Source of the DNA: Ustilaginoidea virens
Taxonomy: Eukaryota > Ascomycota > Sordariomycetes > Hypocreales > Clavicipitaceae
Direction: 5' to 3'
NCBI RefSeq assembly: GCF_000687475.1
Contig: NC_057320.1
Coordinates: 3,224,001 to 3,288,000 of the forward strand
DNA: 64,000 nucleotides
Positions 33,167-46,300 of the stretch are shown here, one piece after another. The position numbers were made by a program, and so were the translations under genes. Every line of letters begins with the position of its first letter. Position 1 is the first letter of the stretch. Under the pieces are notes generated by a model that worked only from the letters and a program-made list of their open reading frames with translations, searched no databases and was not told where the DNA came from.

Positions 33167-36100
33167 CTATACAGGGCCGTCCAAGCTGTTCTTTTCGTTG
33201 CTCTTCTCAAACGTGGTGCGGGGGCTCGTGTTGGCTCGGCCAAACACCTTTCCCCCCAGGCGGTTCAACTTGCTGCCGTCCTGCCCTGCGGCGGCAATGT
33301 CGAACAATCTGGTTTCAATGCTTTCGACGCCGATTTTGCAAAAGAGGGTGGAGAACAGGTATTGATCGCCCGCGTGGTTGTGAAGTGGAATCGTGCGGTA
33401 GCCTTGCTTTAGATTCCTGAGCTTTGCCGTAAAGGTCGCAATGGCCGCGCTGTCTTTGCTGTTGTAGCTCTCGCCGTAGCTTGCGAGCTTTACCGACCAA
33501 CGTACAAAGATGAGTTCTGGATGTTTGGTTGTCACGGTGAACTTGAACCGTCCATGGCCAAACATGGGGTTGAAACCGTTCTCGCGGACAATGTCCGTCT
33601 GGAACTTGAGAGGCGAGTCCAACGCGTGGGTTAGCCCCGAGCCAACCTCCTTCTTGTCTCGCTTGTCGTTGGCGTGGAACACTTCAACCTCCACGTACGT
33701 GTCCATTGGCTTGCCGGCCGCGAGGTTGGCTGGTCGCATGAGCTGCTGGGCTGAAATGACGTCGACTGCAAACGACACGACAGATCGCTCCTTCTTGCCT
33801 TCCGCGATGGCGGAGTTGTACGGCAGGATCTGAATGTTTCGGAGCTCGGCCGGCTTCAGCACGTATCCGGACTCGTCCTTGCCGCCTTGAAACATGGCAT
33901 TGTTGAGCTGCAAGCCGAGGTCAAACGTCTGCCAGTTCAAGGCCGCCATTTGCACACCGCGACGCCAGTAGATGAGAGGGTCAAAGTTGCTCGATGAAAG
34001 TCGCAGACCATCCGGATACACCCGCATCAGGTACCGCATGTTGTGGATGTCGAGCGCCATTTTTGCGTCCTTGGTGCGGGAATGCTTGGCGAAACTGCTC
34101 TCCATAAAGGAAAAGATGTGGTTAAACGTCTTCGCTGCAGGATCCTCGAGGCCTGCGAACTTGACGCCGGCGCAGTACACACCGAGAGCACCGAGGTATT
34201 TGGTCGTCTTGTTCTGCGATCTTCGAACCGAGGGCCCCATCTCGCTTCCGCTCTCCGTATCGCTGGTGCTGCTGCTGGGCATGTCAGGCACCGCGCCTTC
34301 GGCGATGGTGTTGACGCGGGGCTTGCCCACAAGTCGGCGAGCCTGATGCGTGGCGGACAGCAGGGGACTCTGAGGAAGCGACTGAGACGGCGGGAACGTG
34401 GTCGTGTCCAAGATGGCGGGGCGCGAAATGGGGGAGCTGACGCTGTTTCCGCGGCGTCGGCTGATGGGTTCTGCCGGCAAGCAGCCTTCGTCTTGGTTGG
34501 CTCTCGGCTTCTTGACCTTGATGAGAATCCGCTCCATGAGCTCCGAGGGAGAAGGGAGTTTATCCGACGTGGGATCCAGTGGCTCCGTAACCAGCCTGGC
34601 TCCAAAGGCCTCCTTCATGATTTCCACCATCAAGGCCTGTTGCAGAGGATTGCAGTGAACTTCGAGAGAAATCCACAAAGGGAAACTAGACTTGACAAAC
34701 GCGTACTTGTTGATGGTTGTCATGACTTCCTTGAAGCTAATGGCCGATGTCAAGGTTCGTCCGTGAACGACCTGAGGTTGGCCGTCGGACCCGTCCCAGC
34801 AGTCTACCTCGACGCAGCGGCAACCCTGGGCAAGCGCCCGGATGTAGCCCTCCACGCTCGACTGGCCGGCTACTTGTCGGCCCATCAAGTAAGTGTTGTG
34901 AGAACTAGATATGAAATACTCGTTCATGGGCCGGTCGAGCGTGTAGCCCTGAGGTTCATCCGGCAGCGGTCCGTTGAGTCTCGAGGCAAGGAATCCGTTA
35001 AAGGCAGCCTCGGACATGTACGCGGTGTCCTGAGAACCTTCTGGGCCATCCAGAACATCGGAACGGTGCTTGCGCACAAATTTTGCGAAATGTCTCTCCC
35101 AGAGGGAAACATTTGCATCCACCTCTTCACGTTGCGTGTCTCTCAGAAAAGTCACAAACTCTGGAAATGTGAGGCCCTTGTCAGGTTTGGCAGCAATGCC
35201 ACGAATAATGCGCTGCACTTCTGGTCGCTGGCGCATGAGTCGAACAAAGTCGGAGAACTCTTCGAAATTGAGGGCCTCGCGGTGTCGAGCATCGGCGAGT
35301 CTAAAATTTGCCTGGAGAGTTGACTGAGAACTGTAGATGTGCAGGTTTTGGCACACGCGCATCACGCCTGCAATGTTGAGCTCCCCCTCCTTTTCAATCC
35401 TCGACTGGTCTCCGTACTGTTTCCACATCTCGTTTTGCCAGTATTGCTGAATAGCCTTATCGTTGAAGGTCATCAATGCCGTCATTACATCCTGTCGGTG
35501 TTTCAGCATGGCCTCGAGAAAGTTGACCCAGAGATGAGTAGTCTCGACGCTGTCTGCCATCAGATGCATGAGCTTCGTTCTTGGAGATTTTTCCGGCATT
35601 GTGTAGAGGATGGAAAACCAGGTGGATCGCTCCCATTCAGGAATATTGAATTCGCGGGCGTACTGCTGGATATCTGTTCCTAGGCGGATCTCCCTAATCT
35701 CATCGACATGCAGGAATTTGTTGGGACGGGGTCGGTCCCACGCAAGTTTGTTTGTTTCCCGCTCATAAACGAGGCAGATGCGTTTTGAGCGATTCTTCTT
35801 TGAAATCTTCCTCAGCCAGGTTCCTCGTTGCAGCTGCAACGGAATGACAGGGCCGGCCATGTTATTACCGCTACCAGAGATTGAACCGGTCGTGCTGTTT
35901 GGCGATGATGCTTTTGGCAAAGGGTCCAGGAACATGGACGTGATGGACATGAGGTCTTCCCGTTCATCGACATCAGACTCCGAGTCCGTCGTGGATATGT
36001 GTTCAGGTCGCCCCGCCGCTGTGAGCGGAAACGCTGATATTTCGGGTGTCCTGCCCAGCAGTGGCCTCAGCAATTGGGCTCGCATTACCCATCCAGCCTT

Positions 36101-36458
36101 TACCAAGCGAGCTGGTGCTTGTTTTGCGAGTAAGGATGGAGTCTGGTAGTTGAAAGCTGGCTGAAAACTGATCGTCATCCCGAGGCCGGAGTGGGTCGGG
36201 GGACGCCTGAATCGACGAGTTTGTCGTCAATACCACGGGGTCCGGTGACATGCTTGGCGATCCGTGTTGAGAGCTCGAGGCCACCGACGACGAACTGACT
36301 GCTGAAGGCGGAATGTGTGTTGATGGCGGGGCGAAATTGAAGGAGGTTTGGACTTGACCGGGGCGAGCACACCGCAGTTGCGCTGAAAGCGAAGACATTG
36401 TTGGTTCCGCGCGGGAGGGAGCAAATGTCTGCTGATATTCCAAGCTGCTAGATTGCAT
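33167..36458 (-). CDS. PLC1: Phosphoinositide-specific phospholipase C (delta type)
   Basis: Calcium-dependent enzyme cleaving PI(4,5)P2 to inositol trisphosphate and diacylglycerol. Exons are 36089-36458 and 33167-36018 (1073 residues). The 70 bp intron (GTAATG donor, CTCACAG acceptor) is supported because it joins two different open frames at matching phase, giving GKGWMAAGRPEHIST. Order: Ser-rich N-terminus (1-~180); PH-like domain (~190-310, GTWLRKISKKNRSKR); EF-hand-like region (~330-450); catalytic X box (~485-630) with SSSHNTYL near 494, EVDCWDG calcium ligands and VVHGRTL with the second histidine; Ser-rich linker (~640-720); Y box (~725-840, KTTKYLGALGVYCAGVKF); C2 domain (~860-1010). 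It ends in a basic tail. The unspliced alternative start at 36178 would drop the 5' exon. Confidence 0.94.
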
Positions 36459-39373
36459 GGTCGGACTCGGTTTGAGAAGGCACACACATGAAGCAGAAAC
36501 GCAGGAGCCTTGGGCTGCCTCAGAACGGCTGTGTCGACATTTATGAGATACGGGTTTATCCTGTATGCATGTTGGGATGGCCCGGAGCAAAAGAAGCAGG
36601 TGGTAGAATATGCGGGGAGAGAAACACGACCAATATCGAGCCCGGGTACAGATCTGCAGTGAACGTGATGGGCAATCGAAACGCCTTATGTAAAGGAAGG
36701 GCGGGGGGTCGCACAAGATGTATTCCCTTTAGATTGAGAGTGCAAGAGCGCAGCGCAGCTGCATATGATGTGTCTATATCGGGATATCAGCCAATAACGC
36801 TGGATCGAGAGAGGACAAGGCAGCAAATGGAGTTCGATTCCAGATGGAGAAAAAGCAGTTGCAGCGAGATAGGATCCAGGGATGGTAAGCAGAGCGGGAA
36901 CTAAGAACGGATCTGGGGTCGCCTGGTGTCGAGAAGGGAGGCCCAAAGAACGGCAAGCTGTGTGGTGAGCTGGCAATCCTTGCGGCGCTGTTATGCGGAC
37001 GCCTGTTTTCGGTGCAACTATGGTGCAGGGAGTTGAGGATCTCCCTGAGACGCAGCTGGAGCAGCAGCGTCAACGCAGTTGATCGACGGGGAGCGGGGGG
37101 GGGGGGATAGATAACCAGGGACAGATACGTCAGAGGGAGCGAGTAGCGAGCAATGGTTGGTCGGTGATAGGCGACAAGTGCTGATGCGAGCAGTCGGTTA
37201 TCGTCCAGAGTGGAAAGGCTTGCAGTTTTGCGCTGCTGGTACCGGACACGACTGGAGAGGCAGATTGATGCTTTGTGAGGCTAGAGATGCGCGGCAGCAC
37301 CAGGCTGACTATTGAACAATGAGAGCGCAGGATGTGACTCTCCCACCATCTGAACAATGAGCGTCGTATATCCCAAGGAATGTCGTCAAATCGCGATGCA
37401 ATACCGGAGCAGTTGGACGAGGTAGGAAGAGTAGGATATTTGGGGGGGGGACCAGAAGCCAGCCGAGGTCAAGAATGTAAATTTGGTTAGTGGCGATGAT
37501 GGCCTGCGTGACAGGGCCGAGGGTGCGCTGGGTGCGCAAGCGGCAGATCAACTTGGGTGGGGTGACTCAGCGAGAGAGCCCAGTGTTAGTATGGCGGGAA
37601 AATGCGTGGTGGCTAATACTCCTACCGAGCAGCAAGCACGGAGTACAGGGTCAGTAAAAAAGGGATGCGAGTCCAAAGTAAAAAAGCTCCAGTCTCCAGC
37701 GGGACAAAGTGACGCGAGGTTTGTTGGGAGGGAACACCCACTGCGCAGGCCCGGGTAATGGCTTTCTTTTCAGTTGAAGCAGCTGAATATCGGTCAGTTT
37801 AGACAGGGTTGTGGATTAGGCTTCTGCAAGAAAGGGCGGTGCAAAGAGAAGGAGCGGTTGAGGCAACACTGGCAAGAGCGGGACGCCGTCCAAATAAAGT
37901 ACTCGTAGTCTATGGTATGTGGTTTTCCGATGGGCTTTGGGGGGGGGAGAGAGAAGGGGCGTGTAAGAGAGGACGGTGTACGGAGTACCAGGCCCAGCCA
38001 GCATTCTTTGGCAAAGGAAACGGCGACCGAAAGAGCTTAGGGTGTGGTTAGGGGTGGCTCCAATGAAACTGGGGTTTTTTTCTTGACCCTTTTTACTTTT
38101 TTTTTTTTTTTGGCTGTCAGAGAAAAAAAGCGAGCTGGCAGTGGGCTGACAGGCTCCCCACCCCTCCCGGCCAAAAAGGAAAAAAAAAAAAAAAATGAGC
38201 GTAGGAGCCCTATTAGAGGGGGGGAGCAGCCGGCTTGTCCTGTGAAGCGCTGGCGTGCTGGGAATTGCATCGAGAGCCCCCGCTCCCCCTCCAGAGTCCA
38301 GACGCGCTGGCACATGGAGGGGGATGGGGGAAGCGCCATGGTGGTGGGATGGGTGAGCGGCCGGCCGAGCGGCTTCGACATGTAACGCGCCGCCAAAACA
38401 TCCTACGCAGACAACACCCCGACTGAAAGAAAATGTAAAGAAAAAAAAAGGTCGCCGAAAATATATCAATATGGTTGAGTTGACATGCTCCAAAGCATTA
38501 TCCTCACCTCAAAGAGGCACAGCTTTTGTCGCATTGTCCCATTGTCGCAGAGATCACATCTCCCATCATCGTTTTCATCCACGCTGGGGCGTGGCAAGCA
38601 TTGAGGACAAAGTTACTCCGTACCTCGTACGTTTAATGGCCGTGCCCAAGTTGCGTTTTGCAGTCAATGTTGATGATGATAAGGTACCTACCTAACGTAA
38701 GGTAAGGTAATGTACCTAGGTACGTACTGTAATTTCCGCCCGGTTTCCGTACTCTGGACTCGGCATGGATCAAGCCCTGGCCAAAGCCAGCCCGGCTCAG
38801 CTACTGCAAGTTCCAGTCTTTTCGCTGCTACAAAGATTCGAACCAGGCACTGGTTTTCCAGAAGCCCGGCTACTTGTTTCAGAACGAAACCTTGCTCACT
38901 TGACTGCTCAGCAGTCAGCACTCGCACGCAACTCAGTACGGAGTACGCAATGTTGATGGAAGCAGCGTGAGAAGGACTGGGGGCGCCCTTGTCCCCTGTC
39001 GGGGGTTTCTTGAACTGGCAAAGCCCACAGGCACAGGATAAGACGCGGGTGTGCGGGTTTGTACCAGACTCAGACTTGTACCTGATGTCAATAGTTGCCA
39101 ACCGCAAACAGCGACTTCGATCCCCCTTCCCGGGCCAATGTCATGTCAAAGGTTTGACGCTTGTGTGCTCAGCTACCCGAAAAGAGAGGGAGGGGCCTGA
39201 GTCGGAGAGATTTGAACATTTGAAATGCAAGTTCCTAGTCACGACCCAGCTCCAACAAAAGACAAAAGCTAAGCTGGCTTGCAGATGGCAGCAGGCGTAA
39301 AATGCCTTGGGTACCTTGGTACTCGCTTCCCATGGGTGCAGTTGTACATATGTACCATACCTTACCTACTAGG

Positions 39374-39399
39374 TAGGTAGGTAGGTACCTACCTACCTA
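39374..39399. repeat. 26-bp perfect palindrome of TAGG/CCTA units
   Basis: Three and a quarter TAGG units read into their own complement around a central GGTACC, a perfect inverted repeat able to form a cruciform. It lies in a cluster of related TACC/TAGG motifs (39340-39420). Confidence 0.9.
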
Positions 39400-39869
39400 A
39401 GGTACCTTACCCTAACCTAGCAAACAGAATTCAACAAGGCTCCCGAGACTCGACTCGTAGGAACGAGTCTGGTATCACTCAAACGCTGTTGAGAACAACA
39501 ACCAGCCCACATCCAGCAAGTCCGAACACCGGCCGAAATCTGACCATGTTTCGGCATTGCATTGAGTTTAATTAAAGCGGGCAGGGCCAAACACCAAGAT
39601 GCGCCATAGCCGGGATTTTCAGCCCTCCAGATTTGATGAGCAATTAATTGGGGAGAGCCGAACTGAGTGAGCCTCGTCCCACGGAGCACGCCAATTCTGT
39701 ACAAGTACGGAGTACAAGCAAAGGTGCAGCGTTTCCGTCCGTACAATCAGCCCAATCAGCCTCTTCCAGCTCCCCTCGCAGATTCCATCACCTGACTTGT
39801 TGACGTTACCAGGTCCAGGCACCTCCCGGGGTTGGTTCTTCGTGGGATACCCCCTCCCTATTTTGAATG

Positions 39870-39899
39870 CAGCGCAGCGCAGCGCAGCGCAGCGCAGCG
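39870..39899. repeat. (CAGCG)6 microsatellite
   Basis: Six uninterrupted CAGCG units in the gene-poor block. Confidence 0.95.
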
Positions 39900-41548
39900 T
39901 CTGAGCATCAAGACTGATACATTACTTACTGTACCGTCAAGGCACCTGGATCCATGAAGATGCATGGTCGCATGGCGCCATACTATACAATGGTCTTGAG
40001 GTGAATATTGCACTGCGCATCAGTTCACGCTTGCATCTGGTTCCGCCTGCTGCACGCACCTGTGTATCACGAGGTATTGGCATTGAACAGTGACAACGCA
40101 GCAATCGCAGCAACGCACGGCTTACCCAGGGCCACACGGCCAACCGTGCCTGGCCGAGTCGTGTAAGGGTTGAGTCACCTAGACAGGTTGGCGGGTATAT
40201 GCATCGTCCTGCCGCAATGGCATCAGTCAAGCATGCAGGTCAACCCTTGGACACTCACCAGAAGTCGCCTTACCTGCCAAGGAGGTTGCGCACCATCTCG
40301 GCGACGGCATGTGCATGCCAAGGTTTTACGGAGTCGGTCGTGCGTGCCCAAGCCCACTTTCCCTAGGGATTTGGCATGGGAAATCTTGATGGGGTGGATT
40401 GCCTTGTCATTCACGACCCGTCTCTTGGGCAGGCATGGGGGGGGGGAGGGGGGCGCCATGGCGGAACCCGATTCGCAATTTGCATCGGAGTCGGTCAGTA
40501 AGGAGCCAGAATAAAAAGAGAGCGGCCATTCAGGAAAGCCGCCACCACGGGAAACGGAGGGAACAGGAAGAGGAAAGAAAAAAGACCGAGACGTACGGAG
40601 TACACATAGATGGATGACAGACGAGAGACGGAAGCCAAGGTTGAAAGTCACATATCTGAAAGAACGTCACGTCACGCTGGCACTTGCATGCTTCATCATG
40701 TACCAGGCAAGCAAGCGGTCGGTCGGTCGGTCGGTCATTCACCCACCTAGCAAGAAAACTTTATTGCGGGGGCTCTTCTTTCCTCCTTTCCTCATTCCAC
40801 TTTCCCACTTGGTGTGTGTGGGATGACGTAGGTGTCCGGCTTTTCTTTCCAGCGCACTGGCCACACACGTTGACGCCCAAGAGATGGAACTTTGCAACTT
40901 TGCAATTTGAACAAGTGGGGGGCGGGGGGGGGGGGGGGGGGGAGGAGAAAAAGACGGTAAACTACAGTTGACGATGAGAAAAAGCTGCGAGGAAGGATGT
41001 GCCTGCCGTATGGAATTGAAGCCAGTCCTACCATGTCAAGGAGCAAATGCCTGCAGGAGTCCTGTGTTCGGAGTATCCGCAAGGTAAATACCAGACCTAA
41101 GGTAGGCGGATATTGCAAGGCACAGGTACCTAGAGGTGCATAGCGGTAGAACATTCCAATAGGTTAACCTTGAAGGAAGCTGGTGCGTGCAGCGGAGTTG
41201 TAAGCAGCCTGGCCCTTGCCCGTCCATGTGGCAACTGGCAAATAGGGGTCAACTGTTACCCTTGCCGCCTGGCGGTGGATTGGGCGGGCTGATGATCCTC
41301 GCATGAAAAAGCTGTGCCTCCGTGCCTCACACCCCCCCCCCCCCCCCCCGTACCTCCTGCTACGTGTGTTTAGGTCGTATGTCGTTGTAGCTGGGGGTCT
41401 GGCGTTTGACCATGTAACAACGCAAGGAACCCGCTCACCATGACAAGCGAAGCGGCGTTGCGGTGTTGCGGCGTTGCAGCGTCGCAGCTTGTAGCCTGTA
41501 TGTGCCCTGGGTACCAGGCAGTTCAAACGCAACGCGACCTGTTTGGCG

Positions 41549-41551
<3 letters not shown>

Positions 41552-41581
<30 letters not shown>
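41552..41581. repeat. T30 homopolymer
   Basis: Thirty consecutive T followed by C6; a C18 run lies 200 bp upstream. The length may be affected by assembly error. Confidence 0.9.
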
Positions 41582-43121
41582 CCCCCCTTCTCATCTCACC
41601 CTTGTCCTCTGTACACCTGGTAGGGAGCCCCTCATGGATTTTCTCGCTTTCCTCAAGTGGGGGGTTTCTTTGACTTGTCTCGTGTCACAAAGGACTCATC
41701 ATCATCATCAACAAATCAGAGAACCCTGCTGGGTTGCGTTCAATAAGGCTTCGGCGGGAGGGGGAGGGGCAACTGGGGCAAATGCGAAACTCGACTCGGA
41801 CCCAAACCCAGACCCGCTCGCTGGTCGTGGGCCTCGTGGTCCAAGCTGGTTGCCTTGCGTCGGTGAGCCACGAAATCCAGCGACTGCGCTCCGTCATAAT
41901 CGTCGAATTTCGATGAGCATACTTCAGAGTCCGCAGTATATGGCACTCGGTCCACACTGGGAGGTTTACTCGACTTGCACTAGCAATAATAATAATGGTC
42001 ACACCTGCGTCAACGTTGCGTCTGTATCCGTGTCTCCTAGGACAGCTTATTACGATTCAACTGGTAGGAAGCACACGGTCTCTTGCACACATAAGGTTTC
42101 GTCGTGACGCATTTCTGGGCCGAACTGCGTATAGCCAACAGGTACCTACCTACCTAGGTACCTAGGTACCTTGATCATTACCTTATCTACTAACCTGGTA
42201 CCTGGCTATCCCACGTCAACTACTCCGTAGCCCAGACCGCGTCCACTCGAGAAAAAGTTGTAACCGACTAGAATTGGGTCGACGGGCGGGATCGTGTCAA
42301 GCACACCTGGCCCATCCGTACAGCGGTCATGTTTAGGTACCTACCTTGGGTACCTGGTATCAAGCTGGGGCGTCGAGTTGAGTCTGGTTTGGCGTCAATA
42401 GTAGTGCCTTGCACGGGTACGGAGTACCAACCCAGCCTCTTCAAGTGCAAGGACGCCGCACGGTAATTCTGTGGTCAAGGGGTTAGGGATTTCCGCGCAA
42501 GCTTTTTGCTTGGTTGCAGCTGCTATCAGAAATTAACCAGCCGACGCAAAGTCCAGTCGTCTTCAATCTTTACTTACCTCCTACAAGGCACGTCGTCGAG
42601 CATGATATTGGCAGGCCGATTGCCATTGTGTCTGGTTGGCCCTGATGCGGGGTGCGTTCAAGCCAAGGGCTGGGTCTGGGCTAGGCTAGGCTAGGCTGGG
42701 TTGGGCTAGGCTGGGCGCCCTCGAGCTCCACATGTTGCGGCGGCCACTTGCTCAATCATGAAGCCTTTTTTTAAGGTGTGGAAGTGCATGAATGAAGCTG
42801 GCAGTCACTACCCAGGTACGTCCCAGGTACGTGCTGCCCCCGTACACATGGACTTGCCAAGTGACACACAGCCACCCGCCTTTTTTTTTTCCTCTGCTTC
42901 TTTTCAAGGCAAGTGCAGCAACAGCTGTATCACGGCTACTATCCGCATAGGAGGTAGCTTTGCAATGACAACAGAGCAGTCTTCACAGTCTTCACAGTCT
43001 TTGTAGTGTCAACTTGAGCAAGAGGACTTTTGGTGCCGAGTTTGCTGTTTTCCCTTGTTTTTCTGGCTCCGTGAGCTGAGCTCTGATCCGAGCCACAGGC
43101 TCCGCAAAACCCGGCTGGAAC

Positions 43122-43157
<36 letters not shown>
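43122..43157. repeat. (CCAG)9 microsatellite
   Basis: Nine uninterrupted CCAG units. Confidence 0.95.
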
Positions 43158-43330
43158 GAGATTTCTCCCAACGCCCCAGTGCGCTAGTGAAGTGCGGAGG
43201 AGATTGTCCATGCAACCCGCGTCGACTGACTTTACCTGTGGCGCAACTCTGCCATTGGCTTGGGCTTAAACGTCTGGTGGGCCGATAACTGATAACAAGC
43301 CCGATGCAAATGAAAAATGTGCCGACGTAG

Positions 43331-43381
43331 CACGAAATGCTCGGCGTCACGAAATGCTCGGCGTCACGAAATGCTCGGCGT
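43331..43381. repeat. 17-bp tandem repeat, three exact copies
   Basis: The unit CACGAAATGCTCGGCGT occurs three times head-to-tail without a mismatch. Confidence 0.95.
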
Positions 43382-46300
43382 CTTGGTCCTGTCTGGTCGT
43401 CCCCAGCCTCCTTCGCTCCAGCTGAAGCCACTGTGCGTGCCGCTCCTTGTCATAAATGCTTCAAAGACTTACGGACTGCCCGGGACCCAAAACCTACTCT
43501 GAGCGGATAGACATACGCCCTTCTTGCCGCCTTGTTTGAAGCCGGCCGATGCTCTCAAGGACCCCCAATTGCTTCGGCGGTCAGAATAGGAGTACGGAAT
43601 AGCCTGCTTGCTTGTTTATCCGTTTGCTGCAAGCGAAGCATTTGACTCGCCACTTTTTTTCTGCCCATTCATTTTCCTATTTGGCCCCCATCGCAGAAAA
43701 ACGCATAGAGAGATCTGCATATCTGACCAACGATGCTCCTCGAGAATTTTTTCATGGGTTTGGTCATGTGGTCTCCGTAACTGCGAAGCTCATTGCTCAA
43801 CAAGGCAAAGACGTGACTTTTCAGAAAACGGAGAATTTCTGCTTACCCGCGCGGTGGAATGGGTCAATGGCTACGGTTTCGCCTGGCCAATGGTTGTCCG
43901 AGGTCGCTCTGATGGGGTTCATTAGGTACCTCCCAAGTCAAGCTCACCAAGACCTTCAGCTGTTGCATTTACCGCAGCATCGTGGCTGGAGCAGACATAC
44001 CAAGCAAGTCGGTTTCAGGCATGGAAATATGCCTGTGACTCATGTCTGCACGGTCACAATGCGCCAAGCACCAAATCAGAGACGGTATCGCCGCCTTCTC
44101 CAGAATCAAGCACTCTTACTTAAGACTTAACTCACTCCGCAGGCACCCAATTCAAGGAGCATTCGGCTTCATGTTCTTGACAACGTCTAGCGACGTACAT
44201 TCGTACTACCTTGGACATCGGAATCTATACTCCGTACTCCGTAGAGTAGGCGGCTTTCGCAAGTAACGCGGCAATAACCGCGGCTGTCAATAAAGCCGAT
44301 TGCAGGTGATGGGGTTACCGAGAAACTTTGCCCAACGCTACTCGGTGAGCAAGCTTGGATCGCACACCCAAGAATGCGTGGCTTTGTTGAATGGTATGGA
44401 AATGGCTGTCTGCCTGCCTCCTAAGGAGGTAGGTACGGGGTTGGTACAATACCTCTACGGAGTACTCCGTATACGAAGCATGAAATATGAAGATGATGCG
44501 GATTGGAGTCGGCACATCAGCTAATGTGGCGTCCGTTTCATCTTCGGGCAGCCATCTCGGTTTCTCGGCAATTTGCATTCAGGAAAAGGCAAGAGCGCGC
44601 TCGCAAGGGGGGAAGGAAGCTGGTGCGGTCACTGCAGCTTCTTTGGGAAATTGCTCGCAGGTGCTAGGAACCATGTCTGACGCTCGTTCACCCCCTTGAT
44701 GATGTGTCATTCTGGACCTTGTAGTTGCGTCGTGAGGCAGCTGCATTTTTAACCATGGTAGGCTGGGCTAAGCATTCATTCCTATTTCTTTTTTTTCTTC
44801 CTCTGCGTGCAAATGCAACCTCTGAAAAGTCTGCTGCCCGATGGATGCTTCGTGCTGCGGCACTCGGTCTCGGTGGATGCGGAGGCATTTTCATCAGGGT
44901 CAGCATCGGAATCCATAAATGATCAACCCTTCTTGATGAACGCAAAGCGACAGGAACCATGGCCAGCACCTGCCTCTTATTTATGGTTCTACGGCCAACA
45001 GTTCCAGTCCTTCCATTACCCAAATTGTATCTTGGATTGATTCCTCAGGCATGATGCGCCATGGTTATGATGCCCATATGGCCTGAGTACCTGTGTGGAA
45101 GGCACGAACGACCAGAAAGGAAGACTGACCGAGGCGGCACCACCGTCTTGGCGCATGATGAAAAACGACAGTGAGGAAGCTCGTAACATTTGAGCACGAG
45201 TGGCAGACAGACCAGCCTTTCCTGCACTCTTCTGGCTTCTATCTCGCTCTGCTTACTGCCGCTGGTGAGCGCGTCACCTACAACGCTCTTGCAAAGGTGC
45301 AAAAGTGTATCTATTTTCTGCAAACATAGCGCTCTCAAGACCCAACTGCGGTCAAGAAGCCCAGACCAACACCAACGACATGAAATCCCAACCATTATGA
45401 GTCAGAAAACCAAACGAAGCAACGCCAGAGTATGTACGGAGTATGCGTGCTTCTAATGCCCGGTACTGGTATCTCTGTTGCTCCGCTTCGCGATGCAAGA
45501 ACAAGGACCCAGGGTTAGCAGCATGACCTGCTTCCACGACGTATTGGCGCGACGATGGGGCTTTTCACCGACATTTGCATTGCACAAGCTCAAGCGTCAA
45601 GGTCATGTGCAAGGTCTTTGTTGGCATGAAACGGCCAACCAGATTGCACCAGCTCCTCCAGGACTAATAAATCCGGTCCACGGACAGGGCTCGAGTGCCC
45701 GACCGCCCTCGCAAATCAGGCCCCTGGCTAGTCCGTAAAAATGCTGAAAAAAAGATGGCGGCATCCATTTGCACAGGGAACCGGAAGTACCAGCTTACGG
45801 GCGGACACCTTTGAGAGCCTTGCTACCTCATGTGCAAGTGCTTAAAAAAGGGCCAGTCTTGTTCTTTGACAACGAAATGCGCCTGCTGCGCACGTGTCGC
45901 GGTGGAATTTGGAATGTCATGGTCGCGCTGTGGTTTACGACCATTTCTGGATCTCGCCCTCCCTGGGGCAGCCGATACTAAACTCAGTGGACCTATTCTT
46001 CAGGCCTGACGTCACATTACATTGGGAGCTGACATACCGCTTGCCTGCTCGCATTTGGCTGTCATTGTTTCCGTATCAGCATGTCAGTCAGAGTTCCCTT
46101 ATTAGCGATTGGTTTGACAAGACCAATCCAGGGGAAGCAATACGGCTAGAATATCCCCAACTTTCGCCACGGAAGATTCGAGAGCTCACACTTTGATTCC
46201 GGGTTTTGACAAGCTTGGGGGAATGAGCTGACCAATGACTCAGTTGGAAATGAACGTATGGCGCCGGAAGGTCGAAACCCCAGTTCGTCTACGGGAGCCC

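Noticed and set aside
38826..38870. tRNA-like T-loop (GGTTCGAATCT on the minus strand)
   Set aside because: The flanking bases do not form a five-pair T stem, and no acceptor or anticodon arm fits around it.
41463..42107. A 214-codon plus-strand frame in the gene-poor block
   Set aside because: It includes a poly-Phe stretch from the T30 run and His/Asn repeats, has no conserved pattern, and no splice extension makes it better.
43612..44130. A 172-codon frame in the gene-poor block
   Set aside because: No motif, no membrane or signal pattern, and an overlapping frame of similar length is equally plausible; consistent with chance.
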